Positions 1 to 8,518 of a DNA stretch of 12,585 bases are shown in pieces. The translations under genes and the position numbers were made by a program. The notes beneath the pieces were generated by a model. The model was given only the letters and a program-made list of their open reading frames with translations, was not told the DNA's origin and ran no database searches. Each line of letters starts with the position of its first letter. The first letter of the stretch is position 1. Source of the stretch: Bacteroidota bacterium (GTDB taxonomy: Bacteria > Bacteroidota > Bacteroidia > Chitinophagales > Chitinophagaceae); contig JAGWPI010000196.1 in the NCBI GenBank assembly GCA_028877005.1, positions 1 through 12,585 of the forward strand, read 5' to 3'.

Positions 1-2115
1 TGGGGGCGGGGCAGCGATTTTGCTGAAGTGAAGGTGGATCCACAAAATGAAGACATTGTATATACCGCTAATGTTGTTGTATGGCGTTCGCAAGATGGTG
101 GGCACCATTGGAAAGATTTTAGAGGTGCTCCCGGTGGCGATGATTATCATCGTATTTGGATTAATCCACTTAATCCTGCAATTATGCTAATTGCTGCTGA
201 TCAGGGCGCCATAATAACAGTAAATGGCGGACAAACTTTTTCATCATGGTACAATCAACCTACGGCGCAGTTTTATCATGTAAGTACCGATAATGCTTTT
301 CCATATAATGTATATGGCGGCCAGCAGGAAAGTGGTTCTGTAGGTATTGCTTCTAGAGGTAATGATGGGCAAATTACTTTTCGGGAATGGCACCCTGTTG
401 GTGTGGAAGAATATGGTTACGTGGCTGCCGATCCATTAAACCCTAATATTATTTATGGTGGTAAAATAACCAAGTATGATAAACGTACCGGGCAAGTTCA
501 AAATATTGCCCCTGAAGTCATCCGTACAGGAAAATATCGTTTTATTAGAACAGCACCGGTTTTATTTTCTCCTGTCAATCCACATACGTTATATTTTGCA
601 GGCAATGTGTTGTTTAAAACCAATAATGGTGGGGCAAGTTGGCAGATAATTAGCCCTGATTTAACCCGCAGTGAATGGGATATTCCTGCCAGCGTAGGTA
701 TTTATACAACTCCCGCACTTAAAACAATGCCTCGCAGAGGCGTTATTTATACAATAGCACCCTCTTATACAGATAGTAATACTATTTGGTGCGGTACTGA
801 TGATGGCTACATTCAAATAACGCATAATGGCGGTAAAAGTTGGAAAAATATAACACCGGCTGCTATTACTTCCTGGAGCAAAATTTCATTAATGGATTGC
901 GGACATTTTGATAATAATACGGTATATGCTGCTGTAAACCGTATCCGTTGTGATGATTTACATCCACACATTTATGTTACCCACGATGGTGGAAATACAT
1001 GGCAGGAAAAAGTAAACGGATTACCCAATAATGAACCAATTAATGTAGTGCGGGAAGATACCAAGGTAAAGGGATTACTATTTGCCGGTTCAGAAAATGC
1101 CGTTTATGTTTCCTTTGATGATGGCAACCATTGGCAAAGTCTTCGGTTAAATATGCCCGCTACTTCTATTCGCGACTTGGTAATAAAAGATGATGATATT
1201 GTTATTGGTACACATGGCCGTTCATTCTGGATTTTAGATAATATTACTCCTTTAAGGCAAATTGCAAAGCAACACCTAGGCATTACGGAGCCCCTATTAT
1301 TTCAACCTCAAAACGCACTTAGAATTAGATGGGATATGAATACCGATACCCCGTTGCCGCAAGAAGAGCCTGCCGGTAAAAACCCTCCTGATGGAGCTAT
1401 AATTGATTATTTTTTACCTGCAAACTTTACAGGTACTGTTTCTTTAACCATTAAAGATGCTTCCGGAAAAGTAATACGTACTTATGCCAGCACCGATACA
1501 GCCTATGCCATTCCAAAAGTTAATATCCCCCAATACTGGATTCGGCCTCAGCAAATATTATCTGCCGTACCCGGTATGCACCGTTTTTTATGGGATGTGC
1601 ATTTAGCGCCATTGCCCGTGCCTCCAGTTTATCCCATTGCTGCTATTTATGGAAATACTGCCCCAATAGCTACCGCTCCTTGGGTTATGCCCGGTAAATA
1701 TGTTGCTGTATTACAAGTAAATGGTAAAACAATAGAACAGCCTTTTAATGTACAGATGGATCCTCGGGTTACTACATCATTAGCCGACTTACAACATCAG
1801 TTTAAAATGGCTGAAGCATGTTACAATATCAGCAAAATTTGTTTACAAAGATTGCAAGCTATTACACAAAGGATGCCACATGAAACGGATGCTACTAAAG
1901 CAGCAGCAATTAAGCAACTGAAAGGTTCACCTATGGGTAGAAGGGGAACACAGAATGAAAATACTTATCATGCTATGCTGCAAGAAAGTAGCAACATGAT
2001 GGCTATATTAGAGGAAACCGATATGCCGCCAACACAAACCATGCAGTTGGCGGTGCAACAGCTAGTTACTAACTTTAACCACCTAGAACAAAGGTGGAAG
2101 CAGATTATCCCATAA
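1..2115 (+). CDS. Sortilin-like / BNR-repeat beta-propeller protein, 5' end missing
   Basis: Probably a secreted beta-propeller protein of the VPS10/sortilin-like 'glycosyl hydrolase' group; its substrate is unknown. The frame is open from base 1, reading WGRGSDFAEV before the GTG at 28, so that GTG is not the real start. Aligned with the downstream paralogue, codon 1 falls near its residue 312, so roughly 310 residues including the signal peptide lie outside the window. Six Asp-box motifs (pattern S/T-x-D/N-x-G-x-x-W/F) sit near in-window codons 29, 73, 206, 274, 327 and 370. A C-terminal region from about codon 460 has an Ig-like look (NPPDGAIIDYF, then MPGKYVAVL), then a helical tail. Blocks shared with the next gene include NQPTAQ, VSTDN, ADPLNP, KYRF and ISPDLT. 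Such proteins are often annotated as sialidase or glycosyl hydrolase, but Asp-boxes are structural and no catalytic set is evident. The gene ends in TAA directly abutting the next reading frame, so the two are likely co-transcribed. Confidence 0.9.
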   Translation, partial: WGRGSDFAEVKVDPQNEDIVYTANVVVWRSQDGGHHWKDFRGAPGGDDYHRIWINPLNPAIMLIAADQGAIITVNGGQTFSSWYNQPTAQFYHVSTDNAFPYNVYGGQQESGSVGIASRGNDGQITFREWHPVGVEEYGYVAADPLNPNIIYGGKITKYDKRTGQVQNIAPEVIRTGKYRFIRTAPVLFSPVNPHTLYFAGNVLFKTNNGGASWQIISPDLTRSEWDIPASVGIYTTPALKTMPRRGVIYTIAPSYTDSNTIWCGTDDGYIQITHNGGKSWKNITPAAITSWSKISLMDCGHFDNNTVYAAVNRIRCDDLHPHIYVTHDGGNTWQEKVNGLPNNEPINVVREDTKVKGLLFAGSENAVYVSFDDGNHWQSLRLNMPATSIRDLVIKDDDIVIGTHGRSFWILDNITPLRQIAKQHLGITEPLLFQPQNALRIRWDMNTDTPLPQEEPAGKNPPDGAIIDYFLPANFTGTVSLTIKDASGKVIRTYASTDTAYAIPKVNIPQYWIRPQQILSAVPGMHRFLWDVHLAPLPVPPVYPIAAIYGNTAPIATAPWVMPGKYVAVLQVNGKTIEQPFNVQMDPRVTTSLADLQHQFKMAEACYNISKICLQRLQAITQRMPHETDATKAAAIKQLKGSPMGRRGTQNENTYHAMLQESSNMMAILEETDMPPTQTMQLAVQQLVTNFNHLEQRWKQIIP

Positions 2116-2145
2116 ATGTTTTCAACTTTTAAAAAACCAATTAAC

Positions 2146-5100
2146 ATGAGAAAATTATTTGTTTATCTTCCCTTAATGGCCGGCATAGCAATGGCCACAA
2201 AGGTACCTGCACAAAAAGTAATGAAGAAAAATGTGCAAGAAACCAACATTGATTCTGTTTATTTTTCGGCATTAAAATTTAGAGAAATAGGTCCATTTAG
2301 AGGAGGTAGAAGTGCAGCAGTAGCGGGTAGTTTTACCCATAAAACCACTTTTTATTTTGGAGCCACAGGTGGGGGTGTATGGAAAACAACGGATGGGGGT
2401 AGTAACTGGAAAAATATTACCGATAAATATTTTGGAGGCAGTATAGGTGCAGTGGCCATTGCGCCCAGCGATGAAACAATTATTTATGTTGGTGAAGGCG
2501 AAAACTCACTACGTGGTAATGTTTCTGAGGGATTAGGAGGTATTTGGCGTAGCGATGACGGGGGACGCAGTTGGAAGAATATTGGTTTAAAGGATGGTCG
2601 CCACATTATTCGAATTATTGTAGATCCGAAAGATCCCAATATTGTTTGGGCTGCCGTAATGGGTCATACATTTGGCCCAAATGAAGAACGTGGTGTTTAT
2701 AAAACCACCAATGGCGGTAAAACTTGGCGAAAGGTACTATATGTGAACAATTTAACTGCTTGCTCTGATTTGGTGATGGAGCCCGGAAATCCAAATGTTT
2801 TGTATGCAGGTATGTGGCATGTAGAAAGAACACCTTATAGCATGATTAGTGGAGGCGATGGTAGCGGTTTATATAAAAGTACAGATGGTGGCGAAACTTG
2901 GATGAATTTAACAGCAAAAAAAGGATTACCTAAAGGTGCTTGGGGAATAGTGGGTGTTGCCGTGGCACCTTCTAATACCGATAAAATTTATGCTATTATT
3001 GAAAATGCCAAAGGTGGATTGTTTGTTAGTAATGATGGTGGCGAAACATGGAGTTTACAAAGCAATGATAATAATATACGTCAAAGGGCTTGGTATTACT
3101 CAAAAGTATTTGTAGACCCCAAAAATGAAAATATAGTATATGTATTGAACGTTGAAATGATGCGTAGTAGAGATGGCGGCAAAACTTTTCAGCCCATTAA
3201 TACACCACATAGTGATCACCATGATTTATGGATAGACCCTGAAGATGGCAATAGATTAATTGTAGCAGATGATGGCGGGGCACAAGTTTCATTTAATGGC
3301 GGACAAACATGGAGCTCATTAATGAACCAGCCAACTGCTCAAATTTATCGAGTATCTACCGATAATTCTTTTCCTTATCGCATCTTAGGCGCTCAGCAAG
3401 ATAATACTACTTTACGTATTAAAAGCAGAACTAACGGCCCCGGTATTGGTGAAGCGGACTGGCAACCTACTGCCGGTGCTGAAAGTGGATATGTTATTGC
3501 CGATCCTTTGAACCCCGATATTGTTTATGGTGGCAATTACGGAGGTTATCTTTCTCGCCTCGATCATCGTACCGGCGAAAATAGAGCCATTAATGTTTGG
3601 CCCGATAATCCAATGGGCGCAGGAGCCGATGTATTAAAATATCGTTTTCAGTGGAATTTTCCCATTTTCTTCTCTCCTACTAATCCTAAAAAATTATATG
3701 CCGCCGGCAACCATTTGTTTGTTACAGAAAATGAAGGACAAAGTTGGCAAATGATTAGCCCTGATTTAACTACCAATGATAAATCAAAGCAGGCCTCTAG
3801 TGGTGGACCCATTACCCAAGATAATACATCAGTAGAATATTATTGTACCATTTTTACCGCAGCAGAATCTGCAACAGAACCTAATGTAATATGGACGGGT
3901 AGTGATGATGGTTTAATTTACGTAACAAAAGATGGCGGTAAAAATTGGGAAAATGTTACCCCACCCGATGCCGGTAAATGGATGATGTGGAACTGTGTAG
4001 AAGTAGACCCACAACAAAAAGGGAAAGCTTGGTTTGCAGGAACAAAATACAAATTGGATGACTATACACCTTATTTGTACAAAACAGAAGATTATGGTAA
4101 AACCTGGAGGCGGATGACCAATGGTATTCCTTCTAATTTTTTTACCCGTTGCATTAGGGCAGATAAGGAAAGGCCCGGTTTGTTGTATGCCGGTACCGAG
4201 TATGGCTTATTTATTAGTTATAATGATGGCGAAAATTGGCAACCTTTTCAATTAAACTTACCCAAAGTGCCTGTTACTGATTTAACCATTAAAGACAATA
4301 ATTTAATTGTAGCTACGCAAGGCCGAGGTTTTTGGGTATTAGATGATTTGGGCTTATTACAACAAAAAGATGCTGGCGTTCTGCAAAAATCTTTACATGT
4401 GTTTAGTGTAACCGATGCATACCGCTTCTCCGGTGGAGGAAGATTTAGACGAACATTTACCACACATAACAGCAACATGGGTACTAATCCACCTAACGGT
4501 GTAATATTTAGGTATTATGTTAAAAATGTCACCGATTCTTCTTCTGTTGCCATTACTATTTTTGATAAGCAGGGCAAACCCATAGAAACCTATGGAACAA
4601 AAAAATTACCTGTTGAAGTGAATGAGGGAATGAATGAATTTGTATGGGACATGAATTATCCTGCCGGTAAAAAAATTGATGGAATGATTTTATGGAATGG
4701 TACCATTGGTAATGTAAAAGCGGCACCCGGTAAGTACACTGCAAAGTTTAAATATGGCCGCGATTCTGTAGAAGTTCCTTTTGTTATTAAAGGCATACCC
4801 GACCAAAATATGAGTCAGGCCGATTATGATGCACAGGTTAACTTTTTATTACAAATAAAAAACAAGTTTAATGAAGTACAAACTGCCATACAACATATTC
4901 GGGCATTACGTTCACAAATGAATGATTTTGTTGCCAGATTAGATACCGATAAATCAAAGCTTTTAAAACCTGTAACCGATAGTTTGGGTAAGCAATTAAC
5001 AAAAATTGAAGAAGCCTTATACCAAACTAAAGCAAAGAGTAGTCAGGATGTATTAAATTATCCCATCCGTATAAATGATAAATTGGCCGGTTTGTTTAAT

Positions 5101-5283
5101 GTAGTTGCCAGTGGATACAATGCACCCAGTCAACAATCACGCGATGTTTATGCCGATTTAAGCGCTCAGGCCGATCATCAACTGCAATTGTTGGATACAA
5201 TTTTGAAAAAAGATATCCCTGCTTTAAATGTATTGATTAATAAGGAACAACTACCGGTAATTGGTATTAAAGATGAGGAGTAG
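2146..5283 (+). CDS. Secreted sortilin-like / BNR-repeat beta-propeller protein
   Basis: Full-length member of the same family, 1045 residues from the ATG at 2146. An in-frame ATG at 2116 would add ten residues (MFSTFKKPIN), but 2146 gives a clean signal peptide: MRK, a hydrophobic stretch, and a probable cut after VPA before Q, residue 22/23. Export to the periplasm or cell surface is therefore likely. Eleven Asp-boxes lie near residues 81, 136, 187, 245, 295, 340, 382, 527, 594, 646 and 692, for example KTTDGGSNW and VSNDGGETW, enough for one large or two stacked propellers spanning about 45-735. An Ig-like region follows (about 780-890, NPPNGVIFRYY to APGKYTAKF), then a helical C-terminus. 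No type IX secretion C-terminal domain is apparent. It lies 30 bases after its truncated paralogue and before a strong terminator, so the pair looks like the end of an operon. The biochemical role is unknown; 'glycosyl hydrolase' would be an over-annotation. Confidence 0.93.
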   Translation: MRKLFVYLPLMAGIAMATKVPAQKVMKKNVQETNIDSVYFSALKFREIGPFRGGRSAAVAGSFTHKTTFYFGATGGGVWKTTDGGSNWKNITDKYFGGSIGAVAIAPSDETIIYVGEGENSLRGNVSEGLGGIWRSDDGGRSWKNIGLKDGRHIIRIIVDPKDPNIVWAAVMGHTFGPNEERGVYKTTNGGKTWRKVLYVNNLTACSDLVMEPGNPNVLYAGMWHVERTPYSMISGGDGSGLYKSTDGGETWMNLTAKKGLPKGAWGIVGVAVAPSNTDKIYAIIENAKGGLFVSNDGGETWSLQSNDNNIRQRAWYYSKVFVDPKNENIVYVLNVEMMRSRDGGKTFQPINTPHSDHHDLWIDPEDGNRLIVADDGGAQVSFNGGQTWSSLMNQPTAQIYRVSTDNSFPYRILGAQQDNTTLRIKSRTNGPGIGEADWQPTAGAESGYVIADPLNPDIVYGGNYGGYLSRLDHRTGENRAINVWPDNPMGAGADVLKYRFQWNFPIFFSPTNPKKLYAAGNHLFVTENEGQSWQMISPDLTTNDKSKQASSGGPITQDNTSVEYYCTIFTAAESATEPNVIWTGSDDGLIYVTKDGGKNWENVTPPDAGKWMMWNCVEVDPQQKGKAWFAGTKYKLDDYTPYLYKTEDYGKTWRRMTNGIPSNFFTRCIRADKERPGLLYAGTEYGLFISYNDGENWQPFQLNLPKVPVTDLTIKDNNLIVATQGRGFWVLDDLGLLQQKDAGVLQKSLHVFSVTDAYRFSGGGRFRRTFTTHNSNMGTNPPNGVIFRYYVKNVTDSSSVAITIFDKQGKPIETYGTKKLPVEVNEGMNEFVWDMNYPAGKKIDGMILWNGTIGNVKAAPGKYTAKFKYGRDSVEVPFVIKGIPDQNMSQADYDAQVNFLLQIKNKFNEVQTAIQHIRALRSQMNDFVARLDTDKSKLLKPVTDSLGKQLTKIEEALYQTKAKSSQDVLNYPIRINDKLAGLFNVVASGYNAPSQQSRDVYADLSAQADHQLQLLDTILKKDIPALNVLINKEQLPVIGIKDEE

Positions 5284-5285
5284 CG

Positions 5286-5312
5286 TATAACATTATACCT
5301 GCCCATGTTATA
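5286..5312 (+). other. Inverted repeat just after the propeller gene
   Basis: TATAACAT (5286-5293) and ATGTTATA (5305-5312) are perfect 8-base reverse complements around an 11-base loop, starting two bases after the stop codon. The stem is AT-rich and has no T-tract of its own. It may help protect the mRNA 3' end or act with the terminator just downstream. No function is shown by the sequence itself. Confidence 0.45.
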
Positions 5313-5322
5313 ATAGAACAGC

Positions 5323-5369
5323 AACCACGTATATCTAAACACATATTGTTAGAATACGTGGTTTTTTTT
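5323..5369 (+). terminator. Rho-independent terminator of the propeller gene pair
   Basis: AACCACGTAT (5323-5332) pairs perfectly with ATACGTGGTT (5354-5363). The stem can extend inward through TCTAA (5334-5338) with TTAGA (5349-5353). A run of eight T (5362-5369) follows immediately, overlapping the stem base. It lies 40 bases beyond the stop at 5283 on the same strand, where a terminator is expected. The run of A needed for a minus-strand terminator is absent, so it acts in one direction only. Confidence 0.9.
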
Positions 5370-5381
5370 GATAGCGCTTCT

Positions 5382-5554
5382 ATTGCTCAATGGCTGCGGG
5401 ATGGAAGCGGTAGCCCGCAAACGAAGTGCGGACTACAAGCAAACAGCCCGTACTATTGTTGGGCTTAGTGCAACAGCCAATAGCCACTACTTTAAAAACA
5501 ATTGCCTATTGGCCAATGAAAAACTTTAATTTTACTGCATTATTGAGCAGCAAT
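5382..5554. repeat. Structured intergenic element, REP-like, with nested inverted repeats
   Basis: This fills most of the spacer between the terminator and the YdiJ-like gene. Outer arms: TGCTCAAT (5384-5391) is the reverse complement of ATTGAGCA (5542-5549), extendable with a 3-base bulge through ATTGC (5382-5386) and GCAAT (5550-5554). Core: GTAGCCCGCA (5410-5419) pairs with TGCGGACTAC (5427-5436), 9 of 10 matches, 7-base loop. CGGG (5397-5400) can close it with CCCG (5447-5450), or GGCTG (5392-5396) with CAGCC (5444-5448). A further hairpin pairs AGCCC (5445-5449) with GGGCT (5461-5465), and GCCAATAG (5476-5483) pairs perfectly with CTATTGGC (5506-5513). Bases 5391-5450 are 37/60 G+C in an AT-rich setting. 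The GTAG...CTAC palindrome resembles REP elements mobilised by RAYT transposases. It could instead be a structured RNA or a leader for the gene downstream. No transposase is present, and copy number cannot be judged from one window. Confidence 0.5.
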
Positions 5555-5564
5555 TGAAACCCCC

Positions 5565-8483
5565 ATGAATGAGCTTTTAGCAGCACTATCGCTACAACTG
5601 AGCGGCGAATTGTATTATGATACCACTATGCGTACCCTGTATGCTACAGATGCCTCAGCTTATAGAGAAATGCCTTTAGCTGTAGCTATGCCTAAACACG
5701 AGGCAGATATTAAGCAATTAATTGCTTTTGCCCTACGGAATAATACCGCATTAATCCCAAGAACGGCAGGCACTTCATTGGCAGGCCAAGTGGTGGGAAA
5801 TGGTATTATTGTAGATGTATCTAAATACTTTACCCAAATTATTGAAGTAAATGCAGCTGCAAAATGGGTACGTGTACAGCCCGGTGTTATTAGAGATGAT
5901 TTGAATTTTTACTTGAAGCCTTATGGATTGATGTTTGGCCCTGAAACATCTACGGCTAACCGTGCCATGATTGGCGGCATGGTAGGCAATAACTCCTGTG
6001 GATCTAATTCGGTGGTGTATAAAAGTACACGTGAACATATTATTGAAATAAAAGCTATTTTGAGCGATGGCAGTGAGGCAATATTTGGTGAAACAGATAT
6101 TGAAACTTTTCATAACAAGTGTAGATTAGATACTTTAGAAGGCCGCATTTATAATAATATTCAACAAATATTGGGCAATGAAGACAATAAAATTGAGATA
6201 GAAAAACAATTTCCCAAAAAAACCATTGAAAGAAGAAATACCGGATATGCTATTGATATATTAATGCAAACTGCTCCTTTTGAAACAGGGGGGCCTAATT
6301 TTAATTTTTCTGCACTTATTGCGGGTTCTGAGGGTACTTTAGCATTTATAACTGAAATAAAGTTAAACCTTGTACCTCTTCCTCCAAAAGAAACAGGATT
6401 ACTTTGTATACATTTTAATACAATACATGAATCATTATTGGCTAATTTAATTGCACTTCAATTTGCACCTACTGCCAGTGAATTAATTGATCATTATATT
6501 TTAGAATGTACCAAAGGGAACATTGAACAACAAAAAAATCGCTTTTTTGTGCAGGGAGATCCCGGTGCTATTTTAGTGGTTGAATTTAAGAAAGATAACC
6601 GCGAAGAAATTACAGCCCTTGCAGCAGCCGTAGAAGCTGCAATGCGCGAAAGAAATTTAGGCTATCATTTTCCCTTATTGTTTGGCGATGATACCAAAAA
6701 AATATGGAATCTGCGTAAAGCCGGTTTGGGTTTATTGGGTAATATGCCTGGCGACGATAAAGCCGTACCCGTTATTGAAGATACTGCAGTAGATGTGCAA
6801 GATTTGCCGGCCTATATTCAAGACTTTAATGCAATTTTAAAAAAATATAATTTATATGCTGTGCATTATGCACATGCCGGTTCCGGTGAGTTGCATTTGC
6901 GGCCTATTATTAATTTAAAAACTGCAGAAGGCAATGCTTTATTCAGAACTATTGCTACCGAAGTTGCTGCATTGGTAAAACAATACAATGGTTCTTTAAG
7001 TGGCGAACATGGTGATGGTAGATTACGTGGCGAGTTTATTCCTACAATGATTGGCGCAAAAAATTATGCATTACTAAAACAAATTAAAGCCACTTGGGAC
7101 CCTCACTACATATTTAACCCGGGTAAAATTGTAGATACACCATCTATGAATTCGCAGTTGCGATATACACCCGGACAAAAAGATCCAAAAGTACCTACTG
7201 TTTTTCGCTGGGGTAACCAAACTATTTTACAACATGCAGAACAATGCAATGGATCGGGTGATTGTAGAAAAACACATTTGTCTGGTGGTACCATGTGCCC
7301 TTCATTCATGGCAACCCGTAATGAAAAAGACACAACACGTGCTCGTGCCAATATTTTGAGAGAATTTTTAACCAATTCATCGGCCTTAAATAAATTTAAC
7401 CACAAAGAAATTTATGAAGTAATGGATTTGTGTTTAAGTTGTAAGGGCTGTAAGTCTGAATGCCCTTCTAATGTTGATGTTGCTAAACTAAAAGCTGAAT
7501 TTTTACAACAATATTACAACGCTAATGGTATTCCGCTTCGTTCAAAACTAATTGCGCATTTTAGCACTATTGCTAAACTTGGTTCACTTTGGCCGAGCTT
7601 ATATAATAGTATTGTTACCCATCATTTTACAGGTAATATAGTTAAAAAAATGGCCGGATTTTCTATCGGTAGATCAATGCCTACATTATCTAAAATTACC
7701 GTACGTCAATGGATGCTACAACAAAATAAACCAACTGCTAATTTGCCAATAACTAAAAAGGTTTACTTATTTTGCGATGAGTTTACCAATTATAATGACG
7801 CAAGTATTGGAATTACAGCTATCCGTTTGTTAGAAAAATTAGGCTATACGGTAATAATACCTAATCATGTAGAAAGCGGAAGAGCTATGTTATCAAAAGG
7901 TTTATTATATCAGGCAAAAAAAATTGCTCATCAGAATATTGAAATGTTAAGTCCTATTGTTACCAAAGAAACGCCTTTAATAGGTATTGAACCTTCTGCT
8001 ATACTAACATTTAGAGATGAGTACATTGACCTAGCAGATGATGCACATTGGGAATCTGCCAAAACATTAGCCAAACATGTGTTTTATATTGATGAGTTTT
8101 TAGCGCGTGAAATAAAAAATGGCAATATTACTGCTGCTTCATTTACCCAAAAAACTAAGCAAATTTACCTGCATGGGCATTGTCAGCAAAAAGCATTAAC
8201 CAATTTAAACGATTCTGTAAAAGTACTTTCATTACCTACAAATTATACCGTCAGTACTATACCGTCAGGTTGCTGCGGTATGGCAGGATCATTTGGATAT
8301 GAGCAGGAGCATTTTGAATTATCTATGCAAATTGGCAACTTGGTATTGTTTCCTGCTGTAACTAAAGCCGATACTGAAGCAGAAATAGCAGCACCCGGTA
8401 CAAGTTGTCGCCATCAAATTAAAGATGGAACCGGCAAAAAAGCCAAACATACTGTTGAAATTTTATGGGAGGCCTTAGCATAA
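5565..8483 (+). CDS. ydiJ: YdiJ-type FAD/iron-sulfur D-2-hydroxyacid dehydrogenase
   Basis: Predicted flavoprotein that oxidises a D-2-hydroxyacid (D-2-hydroxyglutarate for E. coli YdiJ; D-lactate is an alternative) and passes electrons through Fe-S clusters. The 972 residues are close to YdiJ's roughly 1018. Domains in order: FAD-binding type 4 with PRTAGTSLAG (65-74), QPGVI (105-109), GGMVGNNSCGSNS (137-149) and GSEGTLAFITE (near 255); FAD-oxidase C-terminal domain with HAGSGELH (His437, His444), GEHGDG (Glu481, His482) and NPGKIVD (near 520); ferredoxin-like Cys561, Cys567, Cys578 and CLSCKGCKSECP (Cys623, 626, 629, 633); then a CCG-type domain with Cys873, Cys903-Cys904 (SGCCGMAGSFG) and Cys948. 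The first CCG half has ESGRAMLSKG, without a cysteine pair. The ATG at 5565 fits the family N-terminus (LYATDASAYRE near 25-35) and has no Shine-Dalgarno sequence. A weak Bacteroidota-like promoter may lie at TTG 5502 and TAATTTTA 5527. Substrate is inferred from family only. Confidence 0.92.
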   Translation: MNELLAALSLQLSGELYYDTTMRTLYATDASAYREMPLAVAMPKHEADIKQLIAFALRNNTALIPRTAGTSLAGQVVGNGIIVDVSKYFTQIIEVNAAAKWVRVQPGVIRDDLNFYLKPYGLMFGPETSTANRAMIGGMVGNNSCGSNSVVYKSTREHIIEIKAILSDGSEAIFGETDIETFHNKCRLDTLEGRIYNNIQQILGNEDNKIEIEKQFPKKTIERRNTGYAIDILMQTAPFETGGPNFNFSALIAGSEGTLAFITEIKLNLVPLPPKETGLLCIHFNTIHESLLANLIALQFAPTASELIDHYILECTKGNIEQQKNRFFVQGDPGAILVVEFKKDNREEITALAAAVEAAMRERNLGYHFPLLFGDDTKKIWNLRKAGLGLLGNMPGDDKAVPVIEDTAVDVQDLPAYIQDFNAILKKYNLYAVHYAHAGSGELHLRPIINLKTAEGNALFRTIATEVAALVKQYNGSLSGEHGDGRLRGEFIPTMIGAKNYALLKQIKATWDPHYIFNPGKIVDTPSMNSQLRYTPGQKDPKVPTVFRWGNQTILQHAEQCNGSGDCRKTHLSGGTMCPSFMATRNEKDTTRARANILREFLTNSSALNKFNHKEIYEVMDLCLSCKGCKSECPSNVDVAKLKAEFLQQYYNANGIPLRSKLIAHFSTIAKLGSLWPSLYNSIVTHHFTGNIVKKMAGFSIGRSMPTLSKITVRQWMLQQNKPTANLPITKKVYLFCDEFTNYNDASIGITAIRLLEKLGYTVIIPNHVESGRAMLSKGLLYQAKKIAHQNIEMLSPIVTKETPLIGIEPSAILTFRDEYIDLADDAHWESAKTLAKHVFYIDEFLAREIKNGNITAASFTQKTKQIYLHGHCQQKALTNLNDSVKVLSLPTNYTVSTIPSGCCGMAGSFGYEQEHFELSMQIGNLVLFPAVTKADTEAEIAAPGTSCRHQIKDGTGKKAKHTVEILWEALA

Positions 8484-8518
8484 CCAAACACTTTTGTTGT
8501 TTTTTTAAGTATTAATAT

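Noticed and set aside
28..30. GTG at 28 as the true start of the first gene
   Set aside because: The frame is open to base 1 and the codons before the GTG align with the paralogue, so the gene continues upstream of the window.
2615..2833. Minus-strand open frames inside the second propeller gene (also 4248-4478 and 4556-4744)
   Set aside because: They lie opposite a well-supported gene, have improbable Cys/His/Tyr-rich composition and no recognisable motif.
1..5283. Calling the two propeller proteins sialidases or true glycosyl hydrolases
   Set aside because: Asp-box motifs are structural and occur in many propellers; no sialidase catalytic set such as the arginine triad could be made out.
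5382..5554. CRISPR array or insertion sequence in the structured spacer
   Set aside because: There are no regularly spaced direct repeats, no target-site duplication that I can see, and no room for a transposase.
5775..6113. Minus-strand open frames inside the YdiJ-like gene (also 7106-7405) and the CoADR gene (10321-10560)
   Set aside because: Antisense shadows of conserved coding sequence with no protein-like features.
8484..8518. Terminator between the YdiJ-like gene and the methyltransferase
   Set aside because: There is a T-run at about 8499-8505 but no stem longer than three or four bases ahead of it.
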